24,517 nt of DNA from Candidatus Taylorbacteria bacterium RIFCSPLOWO2_01_FULL_45_15b (GCA_001822655.1 MHRX01000036.1:47613-72129); one strand, 5' to 3'. Positions 1 to 7,337 are shown, numbered from the stretch's first letter. Notes: generated from the letters alone by a model not told the origin. Made by a program: numbers and translations.

Positions 1-1
1 G

Positions 2-778
2 AATCCTAGAAAAGAAAAAGGCCACTCTCATCCCATTTCTCTTGTTACTGATAAACTGGTCGGTATATTCGCTGAACTGGGGTTTGAGGTTGCGCACGGG
101 CCCGAACTCGAAACCGAATTCTACAATTTTGACGCGTTAAATTTTCCAAAAGACCATCCGGCCCGCGACATGCAGGACACTTTTTGGCTTGCCCGATCAT
201 CCGCCGCGGATGATTTAGGGCTAAAACAGACGGCCTTGAATTCAGAGAGACGCCTTCTCCGCACTCACACATCTCCCGTTCAAATACGATACATGCAGGC
301 AAATAAACCTCCCTTTCGGATTATTGTTCCCGGAAAAGTTTTTCGAAACGAAGCCACTGACGCTACCCACGAAGCTCAATTTTTTCAGCTCGAAGCACTG
401 TACGTTGATAAAGATGTTTCGCTCGGGCATCTCAAAGGAACGCTTACCCATATGTTCGCGAAACTCTTTGGCGATGAAACAGAAATTCGGTTTCGGCCGA
501 GCTTTTTCCCCTTCACCGAGCCATCTGTCGAAGTTGATGCGTCGTGTTTTGCGTGCAAGAAAGCGGGGTGTCGAATTTGCAAAGGTCTTGGTTGGATTGA
601 GATGGGGGGTGCGGGTATGGTGCACCCCAATGTTTTGAAAGCGTCCGGCGTGGATGGAAATGTGTGGCGTGGCTTTGCTTTTGGGTTTGGAATAGATCGG
701 CTCGTCATGCTGAAATACGGTATACCGGATGTCAGACTACTTTATGCGGGCGATCTTCGTCTCGTTAATCAATTCTGA
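2..778 (+). CDS. pheS: Phenylalanyl-tRNA synthetase alpha subunit (5' partial)
   Basis: Catalytic subunit of PheRS, which charges tRNA-Phe with phenylalanine in an alpha2-beta2 complex with PheT. The frame is already open at base 2, so the start codon and the N-terminal tRNA-binding coiled coil lie outside the window; about 258 codons remain of a usual 330-350. Visible family signatures are the GHSHP and LGFEV segments, HPARDMQDTFW (motif 1 region), FRNEATDATHEAQFFQLE (motif 2) and GFAFGFGIDRLVMLKYGI (motif 3). A C-x2-C-x4-C-x2-C cluster (CFACKKAGCRIC) precedes GAGMVHPNVL; it is also found in many other bacterial PheS proteins and probably binds zinc. The stop is one base before the pheT ATG, so the two are surely co-transcribed. 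Identification is near certain. Confidence 0.97.
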   Translation, partial: NPRKEKGHSHPISLVTDKLVGIFAELGFEVAHGPELETEFYNFDALNFPKDHPARDMQDTFWLARSSAADDLGLKQTALNSERRLLRTHTSPVQIRYMQANKPPFRIIVPGKVFRNEATDATHEAQFFQLEALYVDKDVSLGHLKGTLTHMFAKLFGDETEIRFRPSFFPFTEPSVEVDASCFACKKAGCRICKGLGWIEMGGAGMVHPNVLKASGVDGNVWRGFAFGFGIDRLVMLKYGIPDVRLLYAGDLRLVNQF

Positions 779-779
779 A

Positions 780-2744
780 ATGCTTATCTCACGAAATTGG
801 ATCCAAAAATATTTTGACAAACCGCTTCCGAGCGCGGAGGAAATCGCGCGGCTATTTACATTTCACGCTTTTGAAATTGAAGGAATAGAAGAAAAAAATG
901 GTGACGCGGTGCTTGATGTCAAAGTGCTTCCAGACCGCGCGAATTACGCGCTGTCACACAGGGCTATTGCGGGCGAGCTCGCAGTCCTTCTTGGTATTTC
1001 CGTTTCCGATAAAACTTCTCCGGCAGTGACCGAGATTTCCGATAAGGTTCCAGAGATTCGAAATGACGCAAAACAATTGATGCATCGTTATAGCGCGCGA
1101 ATCATAGAAAATATTGATAATGCTTCGAAAGACAAAGAGGTTGGTCAGGCGCTCGAAATCATAGGACAGCGGTCAATTAATAAAATCGTTGACGCGATAA
1201 ATTACGTCATGTACGACATTGGCCAGCCCATGCATGCCTTTGATCTGGATAAATTGAACGGTCCCGTCGTCGCGCGAATGGCCGAGAATGGCGAGATGCT
1301 CGTCGTTCTCGGAGGTAATAAAATTATTCTTGACGGCACAGAGCTCGTTATGGCGGATGACAATGGGCCGCTCGATCTTGCTGGAGTAAAAGGAGGAGAG
1401 AGAGCCGCTATCACATCCGGCACGCGTTCAATCTTTCTGCTTTCAACCAATATTGATCCCACGATGATCCGGCGAACAGCCGCGAAATATGCTCTGCGGT
1501 CCGACGCGTCGAAGCGATTTGAGAATGGTGTATCTCAAACTCTGACGGTGGAGGCCATGGAGCGTCTTACTGGACTTCTTGCAAAAGGCAATGTCGAAGT
1601 TCGAGCGAGTGCTGTCGTGGATATTGAATCTCGCACCATTGAGAGTAAAACAATTGAACTTGATTCGAAATTGATTGACGGTTATTTAGGTGAAAAAGTG
1701 CCTGCCGATGAGTCTACTCGCATATTAAAGGCTCTGGGATGCGACGTCGAAGTGAATGACGACATTTTTTTTGTAAATCCACCGCTCGCTCGCGCAGATC
1801 TTAATATTCCAGCCGATCTAGTCGAGGAAATCGGCCGCGTGCGGGGCTATGACCGCGTGCCAGTAATATTGCCGCCGCCCAATTTGCAGTCGCTACACAT
1901 TTCTAAAAAAACTTATTATGAAAAGCAGATTCGCGATTTCTTTGCTGAGGCGGGTTTTTCGGAGATTTTTACAAGTTCCTTTGCTAATACAGGAGACCGA
2001 CAGATCGAAAAATCTCTGGCTTCCGATAAAAATTTCCTACGAATAAACCTGACTGAAAATCTGAAGGATGCGCTCGACCGAAATAAAAACAATGCTCCGC
2101 TTTTTGCGGCGGATGCGATCCAAGTATTCGAAATAGGCAATGCGTTTCCCGCGGAAAGAGAATACACCGCCCTTGCGGCTGGCATTGCATTAGCGGTAAA
2201 GAGGAAAGGTAAGAAAGCGAACGACTTGATCCGAGATGTGCGCGACGAACTATTGAAATATCTAAATGCAGAAGTATCCGTCGTGTGCACACTTGACGAT
2301 TCGGGCGGCATTATTCTTTTAGGAGGTGAGCCGATAGGTAAAATTAATCACATTGATGGGATTATGGAACTCAATCTCGGCAAGCTAATCGGAGCGCTAC
2401 CGGAGCCAAAGGCAGTAAATTTTGGAGTGTCTCGAGAGTCGCGAGTTACCTTCAAACCTTTCTCTCTTTTCCCATTTATAGCGCGAGATATTGCGCTGTT
2501 TGTGCCCGGAGCGACAATGCCAGATGAAGTAAAGGAAGTATTAGAAACGAGCGCGGGATCACTACTTCACTCTGTTTACATCTTTGACGAATTTGAAAAG
2601 GAGATCGACGGAGTAAGGAAAAAGTCTCTCGCCTTCAGAATAATCTTCCAATCCATGGAAAGAACACTCGAAGACATGGAAGCGAACGACGCGATGGACG
2701 TGATTTACGCGAAGGTAAAGGAAAAAGGCTGGGAAGTGCGATAA
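780..2744 (+). CDS. pheT: Phenylalanyl-tRNA synthetase beta subunit, short form without OB domain
   Basis: Beta subunit of PheRS, 654 residues when started at the ATG at 780 (MLISRNWIQKYF), which matches the family N-terminus and sits one base after pheS; the frame opens farther upstream inside pheS, but those residues do not fit the family. Domains in order: B1 (about 1-40), then directly the DVKVLPDRANYALSHRAI segment, B3/B4 with GQPMHAFD, B5 with the metal-site region ADLNIPADLVEEIGRVRGYD, a catalytic-like module, and a C-terminal FDX-ACB anticodon-binding domain (SLFPFIARDIALFV to the end). The roughly 110-residue EMAP/OB tRNA-binding domain that normally splits B1 is absent, which explains the shortness against about 800 residues in E. 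coli. Function should be retained because the core alpha2-beta2 scaffold is complete. Confidence 0.96.
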   Translation: MLISRNWIQKYFDKPLPSAEEIARLFTFHAFEIEGIEEKNGDAVLDVKVLPDRANYALSHRAIAGELAVLLGISVSDKTSPAVTEISDKVPEIRNDAKQLMHRYSARIIENIDNASKDKEVGQALEIIGQRSINKIVDAINYVMYDIGQPMHAFDLDKLNGPVVARMAENGEMLVVLGGNKIILDGTELVMADDNGPLDLAGVKGGERAAITSGTRSIFLLSTNIDPTMIRRTAAKYALRSDASKRFENGVSQTLTVEAMERLTGLLAKGNVEVRASAVVDIESRTIESKTIELDSKLIDGYLGEKVPADESTRILKALGCDVEVNDDIFFVNPPLARADLNIPADLVEEIGRVRGYDRVPVILPPPNLQSLHISKKTYYEKQIRDFFAEAGFSEIFTSSFANTGDRQIEKSLASDKNFLRINLTENLKDALDRNKNNAPLFAADAIQVFEIGNAFPAEREYTALAAGIALAVKRKGKKANDLIRDVRDELLKYLNAEVSVVCTLDDSGGIILLGGEPIGKINHIDGIMELNLGKLIGALPEPKAVNFGVSRESRVTFKPFSLFPFIARDIALFVPGATMPDEVKEVLETSAGSLLHSVYIFDEFEKEIDGVRKKSLAFRIIFQSMERTLEDMEANDAMDVIYAKVKEKGWEVR

Positions 2745-2765
2745 TCACTAGCGATCAGATCAGAT

Positions 2766-2795
2766 TACACATTTACGCTATAGCGTAGATGTGTA
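2766..2795. repeat. Palindromic intergenic repeat, copy 1 (CGCTATAGCG core)
   Basis: Left arm TACACATTTACGC pairs with the right arm around a TATA centre, with one T/G position. It starts 21 bases after the pheT stop. It shares the core CGCYATRGCG with four other palindromes in the window and is closest to copy 2, 45 bases on. No T-tract follows, so it is not a typical intrinsic terminator. Confidence 0.85.
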
Positions 2796-2839
2796 TTTCG
2801 GTGTTTTGTCCAGAAAATTTCTTGTAGCCTCCACTCCAT

Positions 2840-2865
2840 CTCATTTACGCCATAGCGTAAATGAG
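2840..2865. repeat. Palindromic intergenic repeat, copy 2 (CGCCATAGCG core)
   Basis: Perfect 11-base arms: CTCATTTACGC, a CATA centre, then the exact complement. It shares the ATTTACGC half with copy 1, but the outer bases differ and are matched on the opposite arm. It lies between the convergent pheT and the minus-strand membrane-protein gene. Confidence 0.85.
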
Positions 2866-2907
2866 TATTTGTCACTTTGTTCTAGCACATTCCCCGGATG
2901 CTTCAAT

Positions 2908-2937
2908 AAAAAAAGACCAGAGTTTCCTCTGGTCTTT
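2908..2937 (-). terminator. Intrinsic terminator of the membrane-protein gene
   Basis: An 11-base perfect stem (AAAGACCAGAG and its complement) with a four-base loop. On the minus strand it is followed by a run of seven T, 14 bases past the stop of the gene at 2951-3574. On the plus strand only TTT follows, so it could act more weakly for pheT as well. Confidence 0.88.
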
Positions 2938-2950
2938 GCGATTTGGGCAA

Positions 2951-3574
2951 TTACGCTGTGGTCTCTTCGGTGTTTGCTTCTGGTGTTTTTAAGTCGGGAA
3001 CAGCGGTCTTGTAATATTCGCCATAAGGCCCTAGGTTAATGCCGAAAAGAGCCGCGGTTTTGTGGAACTTCGTAAAAAGTTCTCTCTGCACCCTCGCATT
3101 GTCCATGGCGAGACCATCGTCGCGTTTCTCCCAAATGACAATCTGAACAGCGATACGGTGAAGGGTTTTCTTAAAGAGCTCAAAGACTTCGTCGATGAGT
3201 AGGTCGTCATCGTGCAGTTCATCATAAAGAGCAGAGGGCACAAGGCCGACTGCACGGATGGTGTTGCCGATGAATTCGAGTGTCCGAGTGAACTTGCGCA
3301 CTTTAAGACGTTTAAACAGGGTGCCCGCTATGCACGTACCTCCAAGGGTGAACATCAACCACATGAAAGTTATAGATTTTAAATCAGCCAAGATCGCGCA
3401 GATGATTCCAAAGGAGATAAGGGTGGAACCTGTAAATACCAACTGCATCGCTTCTGAAGCACTGTGCAAAGGGTTACACCCGAGTTTTTTCTCAGCTTGT
3501 GTCGCGAACCACGTTAATCGCGGCATGAAGGGCGATTTAGCTAGCTTTGTAATCCTGATTCCGTGTAATGTCAT
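2951..3574 (-). CDS. Unknown two-helix membrane protein
   Basis: I do not recognise this protein. About 207 residues from the ATG at 3574 (MTLHGIRITKLAK), chosen because AGGA lies eight bases before it. An in-frame ATG at 3622 would add 16 residues with a poorer upstream site. Two hydrophobic segments lie close together (LVFTGSTLISFGIICAILAD and SITFMWLMFTLGGTCIAGTL, roughly residues 45-90), making a hairpin in the membrane. A charged helical C-terminal half follows (FEKFELFKKTL-like, with an acidic HDDD stretch) and ends in an acidic, Thr-rich tail. The gene is monocistronic, with a good promoter at 3684-3712 and a terminator after its stop. It is convergent with pheT and divergent from gyrB; neither neighbour suggests a role. 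Confidence 0.8.
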   Translation of the reverse strand: MTLHGIRITKLAKSPFMPRLTWFATQAEKKLGCNPLHSASEAMQLVFTGSTLISFGIICAILADLKSITFMWLMFTLGGTCIAGTLFKRLKVRKFTRTLEFIGNTIRAVGLVPSALYDELHDDDLLIDEVFELFKKTLHRIAVQIVIWEKRDDGLAMDNARVQRELFTKFHKTAALFGINLGPYGEYYKTAVPDLKTPEANTEETTA

Positions 3575-3683
3575 TATCAATGTCCTGTGCCGTTTCGAGG
3601 TATGGGTTTCGGGCCATTGCATCCGGTTTCCGGCCGACGCAACTTACACTTCTCGAGAATGATTGGCAATCAATTCTAATGAA

Positions 3684-3712
3684 AGCATACACTGGAGACA
3701 ATGGCTTGTCAA
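3684..3712 (-). promoter_or_regulatory. Sigma70-type promoter of the two-helix membrane protein
   Basis: On the minus strand TTGACA (3712-3707) is followed by 17 bases and TATGCT (3689-3684). The expected start near 3677 leaves a leader of about 100 bases to the ATG at 3574. Short perfect inverted repeats (TTCTCGAGAA at 3650-3659, TGATTGGCAATCA at 3659-3671) lie in the leader. Confidence 0.75.
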
Positions 3713-3752
3713 GTAAAATGTAGGCTTGTTCTATCCACAGCAAACCATTATT

Positions 3753-3786
3753 TTGACTTTATTTTAGGGTCTATTTAGGCTATAAT
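3753..3786 (+). promoter_or_regulatory. Probable gyrB promoter
   Basis: A consensus -10 TATAAT at 3781-3786 lies 35 bases before the gyrB ATG. TTGACT at 3753-3758 is too far (22 bases), so the working -35 is probably TTTATT at 3758-3763 with a 17-base spacer. No Shine-Dalgarno is visible. A small AGGC/GCCT hairpin (3799-3813) ends nine bases before the ATG and could affect initiation. Confidence 0.6.
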
Positions 3787-3821
3787 TCTCTTCAATTGAG
3801 GCCTATAAAGCCTTTTAAAAT

Positions 3822-5906
3822 ATGGCTAAAAATAAGGACGACAAAGATTCAAAGAAAAACGGGTCCGGGCACCATTATGACGCCGCATCAATTACGGTCC
3901 TTGAAGGGCTAGAGCCTGTCAGAAAGCGACCAGGTATGTACATTGGTACAACGGGACCAGATGGACTTCACCACCTTATTACTGAAATTTTTGATAACTC
4001 TCGGGATGAGGCGATGGGAGGCTACGCAAATGAAATTGAAGTTGCTCTTTTGCCGGACAATGCCGTGCGCGTCACAGACAACGGCCGAGGAATTCCGGTC
4101 GACATGCACAAACAGACAAAAGTTTCCGCACTCGAAACGATTATGACCACACTCCACGCCGGAGGTAAATTCGGCGGTGAGGGGTACAAAGTGTCCGGAG
4201 GTTTGCACGGAGTCGGCGCATCGGTCGTGAACGCGCTCTCTATTTTTTGCCGTGTGGAAGTCCACAAGGACGGTGGTAAATACATGCAGGAGTATAAACA
4301 GGGAAAAAGGAAGGCTGTCGTAAAGAAAGTGGGCGGCACAAAAAAGCAGGGGACTATTGTAATTTTCGAACCTGACGCGGAAATTTTCAAAGAAGGAAGA
4401 AATTTTGACTGGAGTAAAGTCGTCATGCATATGCGTCAGCAGGCTTATCTTGTGAAGGGTCTGCGAATTCGTGTCATTGACGCGCGGGCATGTGAAAATA
4501 TTGACTACGAGAAGCCATTTTACTTGTCGGAGCTTGGACTCGACGCTCCAAGCCACACGTTTTATTTTGAGGGAGGGCTTGTTTCACTTGTCGCTTTTAC
4601 TAATAAAATCTTAAAGCCTGTCCATAAAAATATTTTCTTCACGGAGAAAGTCGGAGGAGAAATTGAATCGGTTGAAATTGCGCTTCAGTATGTTGACGAC
4701 ATTTCTGCGCGCGTTCTCTCCTTTGCAAATAATACATACAATGCAGAAGGTGGAACGCATCTCACGGGTTTTAAAACTGCGCTCACAAGAACATTGAATA
4801 CGTACGCTCGAAAAAATCAGTATGTGAAGGAAAGCGAGGAAAATTTCACGGGAGATGATGTACTTGAAGGTTTGACTGCCGTTATTTCCGTGAAAATGCG
4901 CGAGATCCAGTTTGAGGGACAAACCAAAGCAAAACTCGGAAGCGTAGAAGCACAGGGAGCGGTAGCTAGCGTTTTTGGAGATGCATTTTCGGCATTTCTT
5001 GAGGAGAAACCGGACGACGCGCGGGCCATCATCAACAAAATAATCCTCGCGATGAAAGCGCGAAAGGCCGCGAAAGCGGCAAAAGACAGCATTCTGCGGA
5101 AAGGAGCTCTCGAGGGAATGACCCTTCCGGGCAAGCTTGCCGATTGTCAAACAAAGGACGCTTCGGAATCGGAATTATTTATTGTAGAGGGAGATTCCGC
5201 TGGAGGTACCGCAAAATCCGGCAGGGACAGACGTACGCAGGCCGTGTTGCCGCTTCGTGGAAAAATATTGAACATTGAGCGAGCAAGACTCGACAGAATG
5301 CTTGGATCCGAACAAATAAAAAATCTTGTCGTGGCGCTCGGCACCGCGATTGGTGACACATTTGATATTGCCAAACTTCGTTATCACAAAATAGTTATCG
5401 CAACCGACGCCGACGTGGACGGAGCTCATATCCGCACTCTTATTCTCACTCTTCTTTATAGGCATTTCAAACCGCTTCTTGATGGAGGATTTATATACAT
5501 TGCACAGCCCCCTCTGTATAAAATCAAGAAAGGAAAAGAAATCCACTACGCATATTCAGATGCTGAAAAGGCGGCTATTGTCGGAAAAGACGTGTCGGAA
5601 CTAGAGATGGTAGAAGTAACCGCTGAAGGTGAAACCGAAGCTCAACCCGAAGAAGAAGCGGGTGCGGCAAAGAAAGAAACAAAGACGCCTAAGTTTTCCA
5701 TACAGCGCTATAAGGGTCTTGGGGAAATGAATGCGGAAGAATTGTGGGAAACGACTATGGATCCAGCGCGGCGCATACTGAAGCAAGTTGCCATTGATGA
5801 CGCGGCGGAAGCGGACAAGGTATTTGATATGCTCATGGGAACTGATGTTCCGGCTCGTAAATCGTTCATCCAGTCGAATGCGAAAGAAGCGACGATTGAC
5901 ATTTAG
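3822..5906 (+). CDS. gyrB: DNA gyrase subunit B
   Basis: ATPase subunit of type IIA topoisomerase (694 residues), which with GyrA introduces negative supercoils. GHKL ATPase motifs are all present: FDNSRDEAM (N box), VTDNGRGIPV, GGKFGGEGYKVSGG and GLHGVGASVVNAL. The transducer carries QTKAKLGS. The TOPRIM domain has EGDSAGG with the metal-binding Glu and DADVDGAHIRT with the DxD pair. The C-terminal block QRYKGLGEMNAEELWETTM is typical. An acidic, Ala/Glu/Lys-rich insert (about residues 605-625) interrupts the region before that block. Length and motifs fit GyrB better than the longer Gram-negative form; ParE is the main alternative, since the two cannot be separated without a tree. gyrA is not in the window. 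Confidence 0.95.
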   Translation: MAKNKDDKDSKKNGSGHHYDAASITVLEGLEPVRKRPGMYIGTTGPDGLHHLITEIFDNSRDEAMGGYANEIEVALLPDNAVRVTDNGRGIPVDMHKQTKVSALETIMTTLHAGGKFGGEGYKVSGGLHGVGASVVNALSIFCRVEVHKDGGKYMQEYKQGKRKAVVKKVGGTKKQGTIVIFEPDAEIFKEGRNFDWSKVVMHMRQQAYLVKGLRIRVIDARACENIDYEKPFYLSELGLDAPSHTFYFEGGLVSLVAFTNKILKPVHKNIFFTEKVGGEIESVEIALQYVDDISARVLSFANNTYNAEGGTHLTGFKTALTRTLNTYARKNQYVKESEENFTGDDVLEGLTAVISVKMREIQFEGQTKAKLGSVEAQGAVASVFGDAFSAFLEEKPDDARAIINKIILAMKARKAAKAAKDSILRKGALEGMTLPGKLADCQTKDASESELFIVEGDSAGGTAKSGRDRRTQAVLPLRGKILNIERARLDRMLGSEQIKNLVVALGTAIGDTFDIAKLRYHKIVIATDADVDGAHIRTLILTLLYRHFKPLLDGGFIYIAQPPLYKIKKGKEIHYAYSDAEKAAIVGKDVSELEMVEVTAEGETEAQPEEEAGAAKKETKTPKFSIQRYKGLGEMNAEELWETTMDPARRILKQVAIDDAAEADKVFDMLMGTDVPARKSFIQSNAKEATIDI

Positions 5907-5907
5907 A

Positions 5908-5943
5908 TTAGTATTCAGTATTTGGTATATAGTATTTAGTATG
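5908..5943. repeat. Degenerate short tandem repeat (AGTATT units)
   Basis: Directly after the gyrB stop, about five units of 6-8 bases built on AGTATT (AGTATTC, AGTATTTG, GTATAT, AGTATTT, AGTATG) run in tandem. There is no hairpin and no T-tract. Comparable short-period arrays occur at 24402-24427 and 24493-24517. Confidence 0.6.
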
Positions 5944-6086
5944 GGCAAAAAATTAGGCGGACTCATACATTCGTTGTAATAGTTTGTGAATTGATTCGAC
6001 TATCGGTTCGACGAGTGCAATGTATGGTGATGTGTTTACTGCTATTTCGAATGGGGTTGTGAGTACTTGGGGCAATCCGTAACCGC

Positions 6087-6109
6087 AAAAAAAAACGACC
6101 TTCTGGTCG
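6087..6109 (-). terminator. Intrinsic terminator of the heme-oxygenase-like gene
   Basis: Stem CGACC with its complement around a TTCT loop. On the minus strand nine T follow. It lies 36 bases past the stop of the gene at 6145-6771. Confidence 0.8.
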
Positions 6110-6144
6110 CTTGTGTAATCCTAAAAAACATTTTCAAATGTTGG

Positions 6145-6771
6145 CTACTCATAGATTTTTGCTATGAGTTGCACCGCGCACTCGCGCGATCTGACAATAT
6201 GGAATTCCGGGTACTGTGGTCTTGCGGTGACAAAGATAGGTTCCCTGTATCCCATAGTAAGCTCCGCCTCGACTGCATCGATGAACGCTTTGCTGTGCTT
6301 GATATCGGCTTCACCATGCACGTCGGTGTACTCGAAGTTTGTGCATCCGCATGATTTAGCTCGTCCAGCGAGATCGGGAATAAAAATTTCCGAAACATTC
6401 TCGAGGACAGCGCATAGTACTACACCTGCCAGCCCTGCAGTCGCAGGTTCCGCAAACAAATGACGGATTGCAGAAACCTCCTCGTATGTCTGGGCAAAAT
6501 CATCACTTTCCGGCAGAGCATTGCAAAGTTTTGCAAATCGTAGAAGCATGCCCACATGGTCATTTGCAGACTCGCACCGCAGGTTGTCGACCAGGGTGTG
6601 ATATGAGATTTCATGGCGCACCCACGGGATAGTCTTTCCGATCCAATCGGTGAAATTTACTGCGACTGCCGCTGTATAGCGGGCAATAATCGTGCGCGAA
6701 TCAGTTTTACATTTGCGGACTATTTTTTCGATTTGAGATTTAGCTTTTGAAATGTGCTCATTTACTGTCAT
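6145..6771 (-). CDS. Probable heme-oxygenase-like diiron (HDO/TENA-PqqC fold) protein
   Basis: 208 residues, almost wholly helical by eye, with the ligand pattern of heme-oxygenase-like diiron proteins (Haem_oxygenas_2, CADD/UndA/SznF type). NLRCESANDHVGMLLRF gives Glu67 and His72, VLENVSEIF gives Glu124, and FEYTDVHGEADIKH gives His152-x3-Asp156-x2-His159, the hallmark Hx3Dx2H. No signal peptide, so cytosolic. Relatives oxidise or cleave small molecules with O2; CADD makes p-aminobenzoate in Chlamydia. The substrate here cannot be deduced, and no biosynthetic neighbours are present. The start at 6771 has AAGGA about ten bases upstream, and a strong promoter with an internal inverted repeat lies at 6827-6855. 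The assignment rests on motif reading only; a plain TENA-like protein is the main alternative. Confidence 0.6.
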   Translation of the reverse strand: MTVNEHISKAKSQIEKIVRKCKTDSRTIIARYTAAVAVNFTDWIGKTIPWVRHEISYHTLVDNLRCESANDHVGMLLRFAKLCNALPESDDFAQTYEEVSAIRHLFAEPATAGLAGVVLCAVLENVSEIFIPDLAGRAKSCGCTNFEYTDVHGEADIKHSKAFIDAVEAELTMGYREPIFVTARPQYPEFHIVRSRECAVQLIAKIYE

Positions 6772-6826
6772 GATCTTCTCATCCTTTCATTGGCGTTACG
6801 CTTATCTCGAGTATTGATCTGATTTA

Positions 6827-6855
6827 ACAATATCACAACTAATTGTGTAGGTCAA
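6827..6855 (-). promoter_or_regulatory. Promoter with inverted repeat in the spacer
   Basis: On the minus strand TTGACC (6855-6850), 17 bases, then TATTGT (6832-6827), upstream of the heme-oxygenase-like gene. The spacer contains a perfect inverted repeat, CACAA then TTGTG around CTAA (6834-6847), well placed for a repressor or a spacer-binding activator. Leader length is about 50 bases. Confidence 0.65.
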
Positions 6856-7256
6856 CGCACGCGCATTTGTGTCTGTCTGACAGACACAGGGTTGTGAGAA
6901 ATACAAAAAACCGCTTTGGGAAGAGCGGTCTGTGCAGAGTAATTTAATTTTGGGCGAGCGAACTCAATTTCTTCTCGTTGGTATCTGGGAAGCGGTCTTA
7001 GTGAAAAACCGAGCTTGAAGCCATTTCTTTCAAAGATGACATCATATAAGACGCGCATAAGCGCACCAGGACCGTAGAGAAATGCCGCCTGTTTCCACTG
7101 CCTTGCCCATATGAGAGGAAGTAAGTCTTCCCGCCGCTTTGGTGAAATCGGAATTGAATGATAGTTGCTCCGAATGATCCCCCATGCGATAAGACCCGAG
7201 AGCAGCCAAAATGCGCCGGTGCAAAAAAGGATGAAGACAAATGTCAGAAAATTCAT
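6852..7256 (-). CDS. Unknown small single-helix membrane protein
   Basis: Not recognised. Taken from the ATG at 7256 (MNFLTFVFILFC); the longer frame to 7358 would begin inside a terminator hairpin and is rejected. The N-terminal 26 residues are one hydrophobic helix, followed by a basic cytosolic-looking domain of about 80 residues (NYHSIPISPKRRED, ARQWKQAAFLYGPGALMRV, RPLPRYQREEIEFARPKL). The last 30 or so codons read straight through an intrinsic terminator (6905-6929) and into the -35 box of the next gene, which is unusual. In the alternative frame a TAA at 6944-6946 lies just before that hairpin, so a frameshift near the 3' end is possible. No clear Shine-Dalgarno. Confidence 0.55.
   Translation of the reverse strand: MNFLTFVFILFCTGAFWLLSGLIAWGIIRSNYHSIPISPKRREDLLPLIWARQWKQAAFLYGPGALMRVLYDVIFERNGFKLGFSLRPLPRYQREEIEFARPKLNYSAQTALPKAVFCISHNPVSVRQTQMRVR
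6868..6888. repeat. Perfect 10-base inverted repeat with 1-base centre
   Basis: TGTGTCTGTC, a single T, then its exact complement. It lies between the terminator at 6905-6929 and the promoter at 6827-6855, just upstream of the -35 box. Arms this long with almost no loop suit a dimeric DNA-binding protein better than an RNA hairpin. Confidence 0.6.
6905..6929 (-). terminator. Intrinsic terminator inside the 3' part of the small membrane-protein frame
   Basis: Stem ACCGCT with its complement, an eight-base loop, then six T on the minus strand. It falls upstream of the annotated stop at 6852, which suggests the true coding end is earlier. Confidence 0.75.
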
Positions 7257-7293
7257 ATTCAGTTTGTGCGAGATTTGTACGTTGTCTAATATC

Positions 7294-7308
7294 TGTATAG
7301 CATATACA
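7294..7308 (-). promoter_or_regulatory. Inverted repeat in the probable promoter of the small membrane protein
   Basis: TGTATA and TATACA around GCA, a perfect 6-base inverted repeat about 40 bases before the ATG at 7256. On the minus strand TTGCAG, 16 bases and TATACA form a weak promoter whose -10 is one arm of the repeat, so it could be an operator or simply a symmetric -10. Confidence 0.4.
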
Positions 7309-7337
7309 TTTTTATCTGCAAAGAATCCACACATAAC

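Noticed and set aside
729..779. Longer PheT frame starting inside pheS
   Set aside because: The added residues do not match the family; the ATG at 780 gives the normal N-terminus one base after the pheS stop.
3909..4556. Long minus-strand frame inside gyrB
   Set aside because: It is antisense to the conserved ATPase domain and its translation has no protein-like pattern; a shadow of gyrB codon bias.
6868..6888. Terminator reading of the perfect inverted repeat
   Set aside because: The one-base loop and lack of a T-tract do not fit an RNA terminator; a protein-binding site is more likely.
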